Part shown: positions 1 to 5,446 of the stretch, one piece after another
How positions within the stretch are numbered: the first letter of the stretch is position 1
How the letters are laid out: each line of letters opens with the position of its first letter
Assembly: GCA_937894355.1 (NCBI GenBank)
Contig: CALCRD010000350.1
Coordinates: forward strand, 1-9,861
DNA length: 9,861 bases
From: an uncultured Bacillus sp.
GTDB lineage: Bacteria > Bacillota > Bacilli > Bacillales > Cytobacillaceae
Direction: 5' to 3'
The notes under the pieces: generated by a model
What the model was told of the DNA's origin: nothing
Databases searched by the model: none
What the model saw: the letters and a program-made list of their open reading frames with translations, nothing else
Position numbers and translations under genes: made by a program

Positions 1-264
1 TATGTCCGACTTTCCGCGACTTATGTCCGACTTTCCATGACTTATGTCCGACTTTCCGCGACATATGTCCGACTTTCCGCGACATATGTCCGACTTTCCA
101 TGACTTATGTCCGACTTTCCATGACTTATGTCCGACTTTCCGCGACTTATGTCCGACTTTCCGCGACTTATGTCCGACTTCACATGACTTATGTCCGACT
201 TCCCATGACTTATGTCCGACTTCCCAGACATATGTCCGACTTCCCACGAGAATGTCCGACTTTC
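1..264. repeat. 21-bp tandem repeat array, about 13 units
   Basis: Twelve near-identical units start at 1, 22, 43, 64, 85, 106, 127, 148, 169, 190, 211 and 231; a decayed thirteenth starts at 251. The first ten are exactly 21 bp and the next two are 20 bp. The invariant core reads TATGTCCGACTT. The tail varies: GCGACT (units 1, 7, 8), ATGACT (2, 5, 6, 9, 10) or GCGACA (3, 4). Variants often sit in adjacent pairs, as expected from local duplication. Units from 169 on carry TTCAC or TTCCC in place of TTTCC, so the array decays towards cinA and is cleanest at the window edge, where it may continue. The core contains GTC-C-GAC, a small odd palindrome. The array probably lies between cinA and recA. 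It can be read as an ORF with a seven-residue period, but nothing else supports translation. Confidence 0.95.
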
Positions 265-292
265 TAAAGTATTAAGATGGCGTAGGCGTGGC

Positions 293-321
293 CGAGGGTA
301 ACCTCGACAAGTTAAGTTACC
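293..321. other. two mutually exclusive short hairpins
   Basis: CGAGG (293-297) pairs with CCTCG (302-306) around a four-base loop. GGTAAC (297-302) can instead pair with GTTACC (316-321). The two structures share bases and cannot coexist. The stretch lies between the tandem array and the cinA terminator. Neither has a U-tract. They may be chance structures. Confidence 0.3.
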
Positions 322-331
322 ATAAACTAAC

Positions 332-373
332 AAAAGAAACAGAGAATGCTAAATCCCATTCTCTGTTTCTTTT
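332..373 (-). terminator. intrinsic terminator of cinA, overlapping its coding end
   Basis: A perfect 17-bp inverted repeat pairs 332-348 with 357-373 around an 8-nt loop (349-356). Read on the minus strand, the 3' arm ends in TTTCTTTT and is followed by further U-rich sequence. The cinA stop codon (349-351) is in the loop, and the entire 5' arm is cinA coding sequence for the last residues. Read on the plus strand the same stem is followed by ACTCTTTTT, so it could act in both directions. Confidence 0.85.
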
Positions 374-1602
374 ACTCTTTTTATCAGTAAGTACAAACCA
401 TATTTTACTGCCCGTTTACGGATTGAATCTCTGTTGCCAGCCAGTTTTAACTTTTCTACCTTAATAGGTTGAGAGTGAAGGTAGGTACCAATATAAACGG
501 TTCCCACTGGTTTTCCCTCCTGCTCATCTGGGCCTGCAACCCCAGTAAAACTGATGCCTATTTTCGCATCTAATAGCTGTGCAACATTTTCTGCTAATTC
601 TGCTGCACAACGTTCGCTAACAACTCCGTCATTGGCAATCGTTTCTTTTTTTACATGAAGAATGTTCGCTTTCACCTCATTGGTGTAGCAAACAACCCCA
701 CCTTTTACAATCTGACTCGCACCGGCAATAGACGTTAGTTGTTCTTGAAACATTCCACCCGTCAAGCTTTCCGCTGCTGCGATTGTCAAGTGATGCTGTT
801 TGAGGAGCTTCATCATTTCTTCGAGAAGAGATGAATCATCGTAGCCGTACAAATATTCTCCAACCCTGGCACAAATAAGTTCTTCTGTTTCATCTAGCAA
901 TCTATCAGCTTCTGATACAGATGCATGCTTGGCTGTTAATCGCAACGTCACTTCACCCTCAGAAGCTAACGGTGCAATGGTTGGATTGGATTGTTGATCA
1001 ATTAAATCGTCTATTTCAGTTTCGAGTGCGGCCTCACCAATACCGAAAAACCGCAAAACCCTGGAAACAATTTTTTCATGCTCTGAAATTTTTGTTAATA
1101 AATAATGCAAACCATAATGAACAACCATTGGTTCCATTTCACTAGGTGGTCCTGGCAAAAGCATATAGATACGTTTGTTCTCGACTAAAACCATCCCTGG
1201 TGCCATGCCATGGTCATTTGGCAATACATCAGAACCTTCGAAGACTAACGCTTGTTTGCGATTATTCTCGGTCATTTTACGGTTCGTTTTTAAAAAGTAA
1301 TCTTCAATAGATTGAAGTGCCGTATCATCGAATACTAGCTTTTTTCCTAAATGGGAGGCAATCGTCTCTTTTGTTAAATCGTCCTTTGTAGGTCCAAGCC
1401 CGCCGGTAAAAATAAGCAAATCAGAACGACTCTCAGCAATTTCTATCGCTGCTTTCAGTCGTTCAGAATTATCACCAACAACCGTATGAAAAAAGACATT
1501 AATTCCAATATCAGCCAATTGTTTTGACAGAAACTGAGCATTTGTATTCACAATTTGCCCTAGTAAAAGCTCTGTACCTACAGCGATAATCTCTGCGTTC
1601 AT
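349..1602 (-). CDS. cinA: CinA, nicotinamide-nucleotide amidohydrolase / competence-damage protein
   Basis: A 417-residue two-domain CinA of the usual full length. Residues 1-170 are the COG1058 (MoCF-type) domain, with TGGLGPTKDD at 66-75 and LPGPPSEM at 149-156. In this family the domain can act as an ADP-ribose pyrophosphatase. Residues 255-412 are the PncC-type amidase domain, with AESLTGG at 277-283, GGVVCYTNE at 301-309 and SFTGVAGPD at 351-359. It deamidates nicotinamide mononucleotide in NAD recycling. The ATG is preceded by AGGGGG seven bases upstream. It follows pgsA by 24 bases, so the two are probably cotranscribed. In Bacillus and Streptococcus cinA lies next to recA and, in the latter, is induced during competence. 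Its transcript ends in a hairpin that begins within its own last codons. I see no truncation. The identification is firm; the physiological role outside NAD salvage is not settled. Confidence 0.97.
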   Translation of the reverse strand: MNAEIIAVGTELLLGQIVNTNAQFLSKQLADIGINVFFHTVVGDNSERLKAAIEIAESRSDLLIFTGGLGPTKDDLTKETIASHLGKKLVFDDTALQSIEDYFLKTNRKMTENNRKQALVFEGSDVLPNDHGMAPGMVLVENKRIYMLLPGPPSEMEPMVVHYGLHYLLTKISEHEKIVSRVLRFFGIGEAALETEIDDLIDQQSNPTIAPLASEGEVTLRLTAKHASVSEADRLLDETEELICARVGEYLYGYDDSSLLEEMMKLLKQHHLTIAAAESLTGGMFQEQLTSIAGASQIVKGGVVCYTNEVKANILHVKKETIANDGVVSERCAAELAENVAQLLDAKIGISFTGVAGPDEQEGKPVGTVYIGTYLHSQPIKVEKLKLAGNRDSIRKRAVKYGLYLLIKRVKETENGI

Positions 1603-1626
1603 TGTTTACCCCCTATGTATGACTAA

Positions 1627-2205
1627 TTAATTCGATTCAGTGAAGGCATGCTTGTTTTTGGCAAAATAATCCCAGCCTGACCAAATAGTAAAAATCAATG
1701 CAACCCATAGCGCGATTAAATCAAAGCGGATATTAATCATTTCGAAAATAATATTGTGTAATAAAAGTGCAGATATAGCCACAATCTGTGCCCAAGTTTT
1801 GACTTTCCCAAGCATATTGGCAGCTACTACTTCTCCTGTACCAGCAAGTATTAAGCGCAGTCCAGTAACAGCAAATTCACGGCTAATGATAATGATGACA
1901 ATCCATGATGGAGCTGCTCCCATCTCTACTAGCACAATTAACGCTGCTGAGACTAACAGTTTGTCAGCTAGGGGATCAAGAAATTTCCCTAGATTGGTTA
2001 CTAAATTGTGTTTTCTGGCATAATAACCATCTACCCAATCTGTTGAGGCTGCTATGATAAAAATAAGCGCCCCAACAAGATGTGTAACAGGGAGTTCAGC
2101 ACCTAACAGTGTTATTTCGCCCCAGTTAAAATCGACTAACATGATAATAAGGAAGATTGGTATCATAAAAATTCTTGAAACAGTTATTTTATTAGGTAAA
2201 TTCAT
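1627..2205 (-). CDS. pgsA: PgsA, CDP-diacylglycerol--glycerol-3-phosphate 3-phosphatidyltransferase
   Basis: A 192-residue integral membrane enzyme that makes phosphatidylglycerophosphate from CDP-diacylglycerol and glycerol-3-phosphate, the committed step to phosphatidylglycerol and cardiolipin. The full CDP-alcohol phosphotransferase signature is present: D56, D59-G60, A63-R64, G73, D77 and D81, in the exact spacing of the family. Hydrophobic stretches suggest about five or six membrane helices (near 10-25, 40-55, 83-108, 112-125, 138-155 and 162-178). The sequence is intact and of normal length. The ATG has GGAG nine bases upstream. It sits 58 bases downstream of rodZ, with a 10-bp hairpin at the rodZ stop, and 24 bases upstream of cinA. 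This order is conserved in Bacillus. It is essential in B. subtilis. Confidence 0.97.
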   Translation of the reverse strand: MNLPNKITVSRIFMIPIFLIIMLVDFNWGEITLLGAELPVTHLVGALIFIIAASTDWVDGYYARKHNLVTNLGKFLDPLADKLLVSAALIVLVEMGAAPSWIVIIIISREFAVTGLRLILAGTGEVVAANMLGKVKTWAQIVAISALLLHNIIFEMINIRFDLIALWVALIFTIWSGWDYFAKNKHAFTESN

Positions 2206-2244
2206 TTTTTTACACTCCTAAGACTTTCAAATACGTAAAGCGAA

Positions 2245-2268
2245 AATAGTCATCGTTTGATGACTATT
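2245..2268 (-). terminator. hairpin at the rodZ stop codon (attenuator or weak terminator)
   Basis: AATAGTCATC (2245-2254) and GATGACTATT (2259-2268) form a perfect 10-bp stem with a 4-nt loop. On the minus strand the 5' arm contains the rodZ stop codon (2264-2266), and the stem is followed by a short, interrupted U-run (TTCGCTTT). The stem is AT-rich and the tail is weak. Partial termination, or protection of the upstream mRNA, is more likely than a full stop, because pgsA has no obvious promoter of its own in the 40 bases before its start. Confidence 0.6.
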
Positions 2269-3184
2269 CACTCGGTAGTACATAGCGAATCGTAATATCC
2301 TGACGAACTTGGTCTGTTGGTGGTACGGCAAATTCAACTTTTTGACCATTCACAAATATTTGTGTTTCAGTTGATTTCCCTACAATGATAATCGCTTCGG
2401 TTTCTTTAGAAAAATCAAAGGTTTGACTTTCATTAGTACCCATTCTTAGCGTATCTGAATAGAAAGTAGAACCTTTTCCGTTTTTAACACTAATCCACGA
2501 AGTACCAGTTGTAACGACCTTCAATTCAAATTTATCAGTATTTTTCAATTCGAATGTTGTTTTTCTGCCTTGTGCGGAAACAACAGCAATTTCCTGTGTT
2601 ACCTTATCTTCTGGCTTCTCGGCTTCTTTTTCTTTATCGGATTTAGAGTCGCCTTCGCCTTTTTTCTTATCTTCTGATTTCTTTTCTTTTTCTTGTACTT
2701 CTTTTTCAGATTCTTTGTTTAAATCATCTGATTCTTCTATATTAACAATTTGATTATCATCTGGAGCCTGTTGTTGGGTATTGTCCGTAGGTTCCTTCTG
2801 TAAGAAAAAGTAGTATAAAAGTACACATGCTCCAATGATAAAAACTCCGATAAGAAGTTTTGGAAAAAACTCCATCAATTTTGAATTTCCTGTAGAAATC
2901 GGTTTGTTTGTTTGCACACGAGATAAGTGATCTGGTTGTTCCTCAAGGACCGAAGGAATTTCCTCTTTATAATAGGAAGATAATTCTTCCATTTCCAGAT
3001 CTACGGCCTCGGCATATTGCTTGATAAATGCTCGGACATAAAATTTACCAGGCATCATTGAGTAGTTTCCGTCCTCAATGCCTTTCAAATATCTTTTTTG
3101 AATTTTGGTTATGGATTGCAAATCGTCTAAACTTAGCCCTTTTGCTTCCCGAGCTTCCTTTAATTTATTTCCTAACTCAGTCAA
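2264..3184 (-). CDS. rodZ: RodZ (YmfM), cell-shape protein with HTH, membrane helix and DUF4115 domain
   Basis: A bitopic membrane protein that links the MreB cytoskeleton to the cell-wall elongation machinery. Numbered from the TTG start (306 residues), 2-65 form the cytoplasmic XRE-like helix-turn-helix domain, including the family stretch SITKIQKRYLKGIEDGNY. Residues about 108-128 are the single membrane helix. Residues 129-198 are an extracellular linker very rich in Lys, Glu and Asp. Residues 199-300 are the C-terminal DUF4115 beta domain. I chose TTG at 3184 because GGTGGTG lies six bases upstream and relatives begin with TELG. The ATG at 3199 (311 residues) has its nearest ribosome site (GGAGAA) 15 bases away. 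The start is close to the ymfK stop, so translation is probably coupled. It shares a likely transcript with ymfK upstream and pgsA downstream. Confidence 0.93.
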   Translation of the reverse strand: MTELGNKLKEAREAKGLSLDDLQSITKIQKRYLKGIEDGNYSMMPGKFYVRAFIKQYAEAVDLEMEELSSYYKEEIPSVLEEQPDHLSRVQTNKPISTGNSKLMEFFPKLLIGVFIIGACVLLYYFFLQKEPTDNTQQQAPDDNQIVNIEESDDLNKESEKEVQEKEKKSEDKKKGEGDSKSDKEKEAEKPEDKVTQEIAVVSAQGRKTTFELKNTDKFELKVVTTGTSWISVKNGKGSTFYSDTLRMGTNESQTFDFSKETEAIIIVGKSTETQIFVNGQKVEFAVPPTDQVRQDITIRYVLPSE

Positions 3185-3202
3185 CGAAAACACCACCATT
3201 TT

Positions 3203-3994
3203 TTAAAAATCAAATTCTCCGAATTCAGATGAGGAGAACAAATTGTTTTTTTCGACAATATCATATGTAATTTCTTCATCAGCATCATTTCTAAGTTCGA
3301 TAATATAGTCAAAGTCATCCAATGTAAATTCCGTATTTTGAATAAATACATCTGGATGTTCAACCACTTTAACGGTTGGCATACGCATAATTTCTCTAAC
3401 CAACTGCCAATGTCGTTCATTTGCCCGTCTTGTTGAGACAATTCCATCGATTATAAACAAATTGTTTTCATTATATTCGTCCTCAATCAACTGATTACGA
3501 ATTGTCTGTTTCAATAGTGTAGAAGAAACAAATAGCCAACGTTTACTTGCACATACACTTGCTGCAACCACTGACTCTGTTTTCCCCACCCGAGGCATTC
3601 CGCGAATTCCAATTAACTTGTGTCCTTCTAGTTTAAATAATTCTGCCATAAAATCAACTAACAGGCCAAGTTCATCCCGAACAAATCGAAATGTTTTTTT
3701 GTCATCCGCATCCCTTTGTATGTATCGACCATGGCGCACGGCCATCCTGTCGCGTAGCTTTGGTTCTCTAAGTTTAATTAACTTAATTGTATCCATTGTA
3801 TTTAATATCGATTCTAAACGTTGGATTTGCTCATTATCCTTCGCTTTAATTAATAGTCCGCGCCGACCTTCATCAATGCCGTTAATGGTCACAATATTAA
3901 TCGATAACATTCCTAGCAAAGAGGAGATATCCCCCAATAGTCCGGGACGATTTTTTTTAATTTCATATTCCAAATACCATTCTTTTTTTTTCAC
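3203..3994 (-). CDS. ymfK: YmfK, DUF3388 protein: ACT-like domain plus P-loop domain, unknown function
   Basis: A 263-residue protein of the YmfK/DUF3388 family, conserved at this locus in Bacillus and without an assigned function that I know of. Residues 6-75 resemble an ACT domain: the RPGLLGDISSLLG segment (16-28) is typical of ACT ligand-binding folds, followed by alternating beta strands. Residues 128-140 hold a Walker A motif, GMPRVGKT (132-139), and LFIID (179-183) fits Walker B. Together they suggest a nucleotide-binding protein with a small-molecule sensor domain. The start is GTG, with GGGAGGGG five bases upstream. Nine consecutive A residues on the coding strand follow the start codon at once. 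It is preceded by its own likely promoter at 4105-4133 and runs straight into rodZ (stop at 3203, 18 bases before the preferred rodZ start). No signal peptide or membrane helix is visible. Confidence 0.92.
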   Translation of the reverse strand: MKKKEWYLEYEIKKNRPGLLGDISSLLGMLSINIVTINGIDEGRRGLLIKAKDNEQIQRLESILNTMDTIKLIKLREPKLRDRMAVRHGRYIQRDADDKKTFRFVRDELGLLVDFMAELFKLEGHKLIGIRGMPRVGKTESVVAASVCASKRWLFVSSTLLKQTIRNQLIEDEYNENNLFIIDGIVSTRRANERHWQLVREIMRMPTVKVVEHPDVFIQNTEFTLDDFDYIIELRNDADEEITYDIVEKNNLFSSSEFGEFDF

Positions 3995-4092
3995 TAAACC
4001 CCTCCCAGAAAAGTCAAGAGAAATCCCCTGATTTTTATCTAGTTTCTATAATATATGATTTTATTAGAAGATGAAAGGAAAAACCAAAATTC

Positions 4093-4108
4093 GACTAAAA
4101 TTTTAGTC
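4093..4108. promoter_or_regulatory. 16-bp perfect palindrome at the ymfK promoter (possible operator)
   Basis: GACTAAAATTTTAGTC is a perfect palindrome. It overlaps the predicted -10 box of the ymfK promoter by four bases and is centred about where transcription would start, which is a common operator position. I do not recognise it as a known regulator's site. In AT-rich intergenic DNA a chance origin remains possible. Confidence 0.4.
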
Positions 4109-4133
4109 TAAAGCGATTTTTTTTGATTGCCAA
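4105..4133 (-). promoter_or_regulatory. predicted sigma-A promoter of ymfK-rodZ-pgsA-cinA
   Basis: On the minus strand TTGGCA (4128-4133) and TAGACT (4105-4110) are 17 bases apart, five and four matches to consensus. The spacer contains an eight-base A-tract. A leader of about 100 bases to the GTG of ymfK would result. A TATTAT further downstream (about 4049-4054) lacks a good -35 box. The 290-base gap (3995-4284) otherwise holds the palindrome and the ymfJ terminator; I see nothing else in it. A promoter is needed here because the ymfJ terminator lies just upstream. Confidence 0.5.
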
Positions 4134-4246
4134 CAAGGATTATTCGACATTTCTAGAACTTATTATTGAGAAAAACATAAGAATCACTACTACAACTAGC
4201 ATTTTAAAAAAAACGACAATTTTTGACATTTTTCTTTTTGGCTATA

Positions 4247-4274
4247 AAAAAAGAGAGGAAATCCTCTCTTTTTT
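4247..4274 (-). terminator. strong intrinsic terminator after ymfJ
   Basis: AAAAAAGAGAGG (4247-4258) pairs with CCTCTCTTTTTT (4263-4274) in a perfect 12-bp stem with a 4-nt loop. The minus-strand transcript ends in a run of U, 10 bases past the ymfJ stop. The A-rich and T-rich arms make it symmetrical, so it could also stop plus-strand transcription. It separates ymfF-ymfJ from the ymfK group. Confidence 0.92.
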
Positions 4275-4284
4275 AAGACATTAC

Positions 4285-4545
4285 TTAGCGTGATGATCCA
4301 TTATTTGAAACGAGCTTTACCATGATATTAGCTATAGCATGTTGCTCCTCTTGAGATGCCACTGACCATAAATCAGAAAGAACTTTTTCTTGATCGTTTT
4401 TTGGCTCTACCTGATTCGCAAGATAATCACCAATTTGATAAGCTAAATCATTTACAACTCCTTGATCCATTCCAGTGTTTTGGGCTTGATTTAACCTATC
4501 ACCTAAGAAATCTTTCCACTGTGACCAATTATCTATTACAGACAT
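4285..4545 (-). CDS. ymfJ: YmfJ, DUF3243 family protein of unknown function
   Basis: An 86-residue soluble protein of the YmfJ/DUF3243 family, which is conserved in Bacillus between ymfI and ymfK and has no function I can name. It is predicted to be helical and acidic, with WSQWKDFLGDRL near the N-terminus and a C-terminal helix SQEEQHAIANIMVKLV. I see no catalytic motif, signal peptide or membrane helix. The ATG at 4543-4545 is chosen because AAGGAGG lies seven bases upstream. A longer reading starting at 4572 would place that ribosome site inside the coding sequence. It has a likely promoter of its own (4599-4627) in the gap after ymfI and is closed by a strong terminator, so it may be expressed alone as well as by read-through from ymfI. 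Confidence 0.9.
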   Translation of the reverse strand: MSVIDNWSQWKDFLGDRLNQAQNTGMDQGVVNDLAYQIGDYLANQVEPKNDQEKVLSDLWSVASQEEQHAIANIMVKLVSNNGSSR

Positions 4546-4598
4546 TCTAAAACCTCCTTGTAAAGTAATCATAGTTATTTTGCTAATTCTTCAACAAA

Positions 4599-4627
4599 AA
4601 TATGCACGATAAATTACTTTTTTTCAA
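4599..4627 (-). promoter_or_regulatory. predicted sigma-A promoter of ymfJ
   Basis: On the minus strand TTGAAA (4622-4627) and CATATT (4599-4604) are 17 bases apart, with five and four matches to consensus. The leader to the ymfJ start would be about 45-50 bases. A second, poorer candidate is TTGTTG with TATGAT 18 bases further on, nearer the gene. No terminator follows ymfI, so read-through is also expected. Confidence 0.5.
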
Positions 4628-4648
4628 AAAGGTCCATTTTATCGAAGT

Positions 4649-5371
4649 CTAGTTATACCAACCACCATTAATTGCTAAGACTTGTCCAGTCATATAGGCC
4701 GATTTTTCTGAAAGCAAAAAACTAACACCGTCAGCAATGTTTTCAGGACTACCCAATCTTCCTACCGGAATTTCCGCTTTAACCTCTTCCAGTTCATCCT
4801 TGGAAAATTGGTCCAACATTTGCGTTTCAATCGCCCCAGGCGCCACCGCATTCACCCGGATGCCATTTAATGCAGTTTCCTTACTTAATGCTTTAACAAA
4901 GGCAATTTGCGCGCCCTTAACGGCTGAATAAGCGACCTCACAGGCTGCCCCAGTTTGTCCCCATATCGAAGAAATAATAATGATGTTGCCCTTTCGTTTG
5001 GAAAGCATTTTTGGAAGAAGTTCTTTCGTTAACAGCAAGGGCGCTTTCACATGTAAGGTTAACAGCTGATCCAATACTTCTTCTTCGAGATCAATCAGTA
5101 AACCATAATGACTTGTGCCACTACAATGAATGATGGCATCAATCGTAAAGATATTAGCTATGATTTTTTTATACCCTTTTGGCTCTTGCAAATTGGCTTG
5201 AATCGGTATGTATTCTCCTGAAAAATTGCTTAAGCGATCAAGGAGGTCGTGAATGGCCGCTTCATTTTGATGATAGTGAAGATATAGTGAATACCCCTCC
5301 TCAGCCAGCTTTATAGCAATCGCAGAACCAATTCCCCCGCTGGCTCCAGTAATCAGCACAAATTTTTTCAT
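4649..5371 (-). CDS. ymfI: YmfI, SDR-family EF-P 5-aminopentanone reductase
   Basis: A 240-residue classical short-chain dehydrogenase/reductase, FabG-like. In B. subtilis YmfI reduces the 5-aminopentanone group on EF-P to 5-aminopentanol, finishing the modification of this translation factor; I assign that role by family and context. Visible motifs are the cofactor loop TGASGGIG (8-15), S135, Y148 and K152 of the catalytic set, PGAIET (178-183), and the C-terminal NGGW. Two positions differ from typical FabG: NNAG is HCSG (82-85), and the tetrad Asn is His107, located 28 residues before the catalytic Ser as in FabG. The ATG at 5371 has GGAGGAG nine bases upstream; a TTG at 5389 would absorb that site. 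It lies 75 bases after ymfH, beyond a hairpin. It was formerly annotated as 3-oxoacyl-ACP reductase. Confidence 0.93.
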   Translation of the reverse strand: MKKFVLITGASGGIGSAIAIKLAEEGYSLYLHYHQNEAAIHDLLDRLSNFSGEYIPIQANLQEPKGYKKIIANIFTIDAIIHCSGTSHYGLLIDLEEEVLDQLLTLHVKAPLLLTKELLPKMLSKRKGNIIIISSIWGQTGAACEVAYSAVKGAQIAFVKALSKETALNGIRVNAVAPGAIETQMLDQFSKDELEEVKAEIPVGRLGSPENIADGVSFLLSEKSAYMTGQVLAINGGWYN

Positions 5372-5416
5372 AATAATGGTCTCCTCCAATAACAGATCAA
5401 CATTTCTCTGTACAGG

Positions 5417-5440
5417 AAAAAGCGCCGATTACTCGACGCT
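5417..5440 (-). terminator. terminator-like hairpin between ymfH and ymfI
   Basis: In the minus-strand RNA, AGCGUCGA and UCGGCGCU form an 8-bp stem with one U-G wobble, capped by GUAA, a GNRA tetraloop. The stem is followed by UUUU then CC. It lies seven bases past the ymfH stop. The short U-tract suggests partial termination, which would lower ymfI expression relative to ymfF-ymfH. I see no good promoter in the 45 bases between it and ymfI. Confidence 0.65.
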
Positions 5441-5446
5441 CTTCAC

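Noticed and set aside
1..264. CRISPR array
   Set aside because: The units are contiguous 21-mers with no unique spacers between repeats, and no cas genes are nearby.
37..267. 76-codon plus-strand ORF with a seven-residue periodic protein
   Set aside because: It is only the 21-bp tandem array read in one frame; the period is a multiple of three, so no stop can arise. There is no ribosome site, and neighbouring genes are all on the other strand.
921..1145. 74-codon plus-strand ORF inside cinA
   Set aside because: It is antisense to the conserved CinA coding region and has no family features.
3181..3447. 88-codon minus-strand ORF
   Set aside because: It is an alternative frame inside ymfK and the start of rodZ, both of which have clear family matches.
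4223..4248. Plus-strand TTGACA and TATAAA as a promoter
   Set aside because: The spacing is only 14 bases, no plus-strand gene follows, and the TATAAA is part of the ymfJ terminator.
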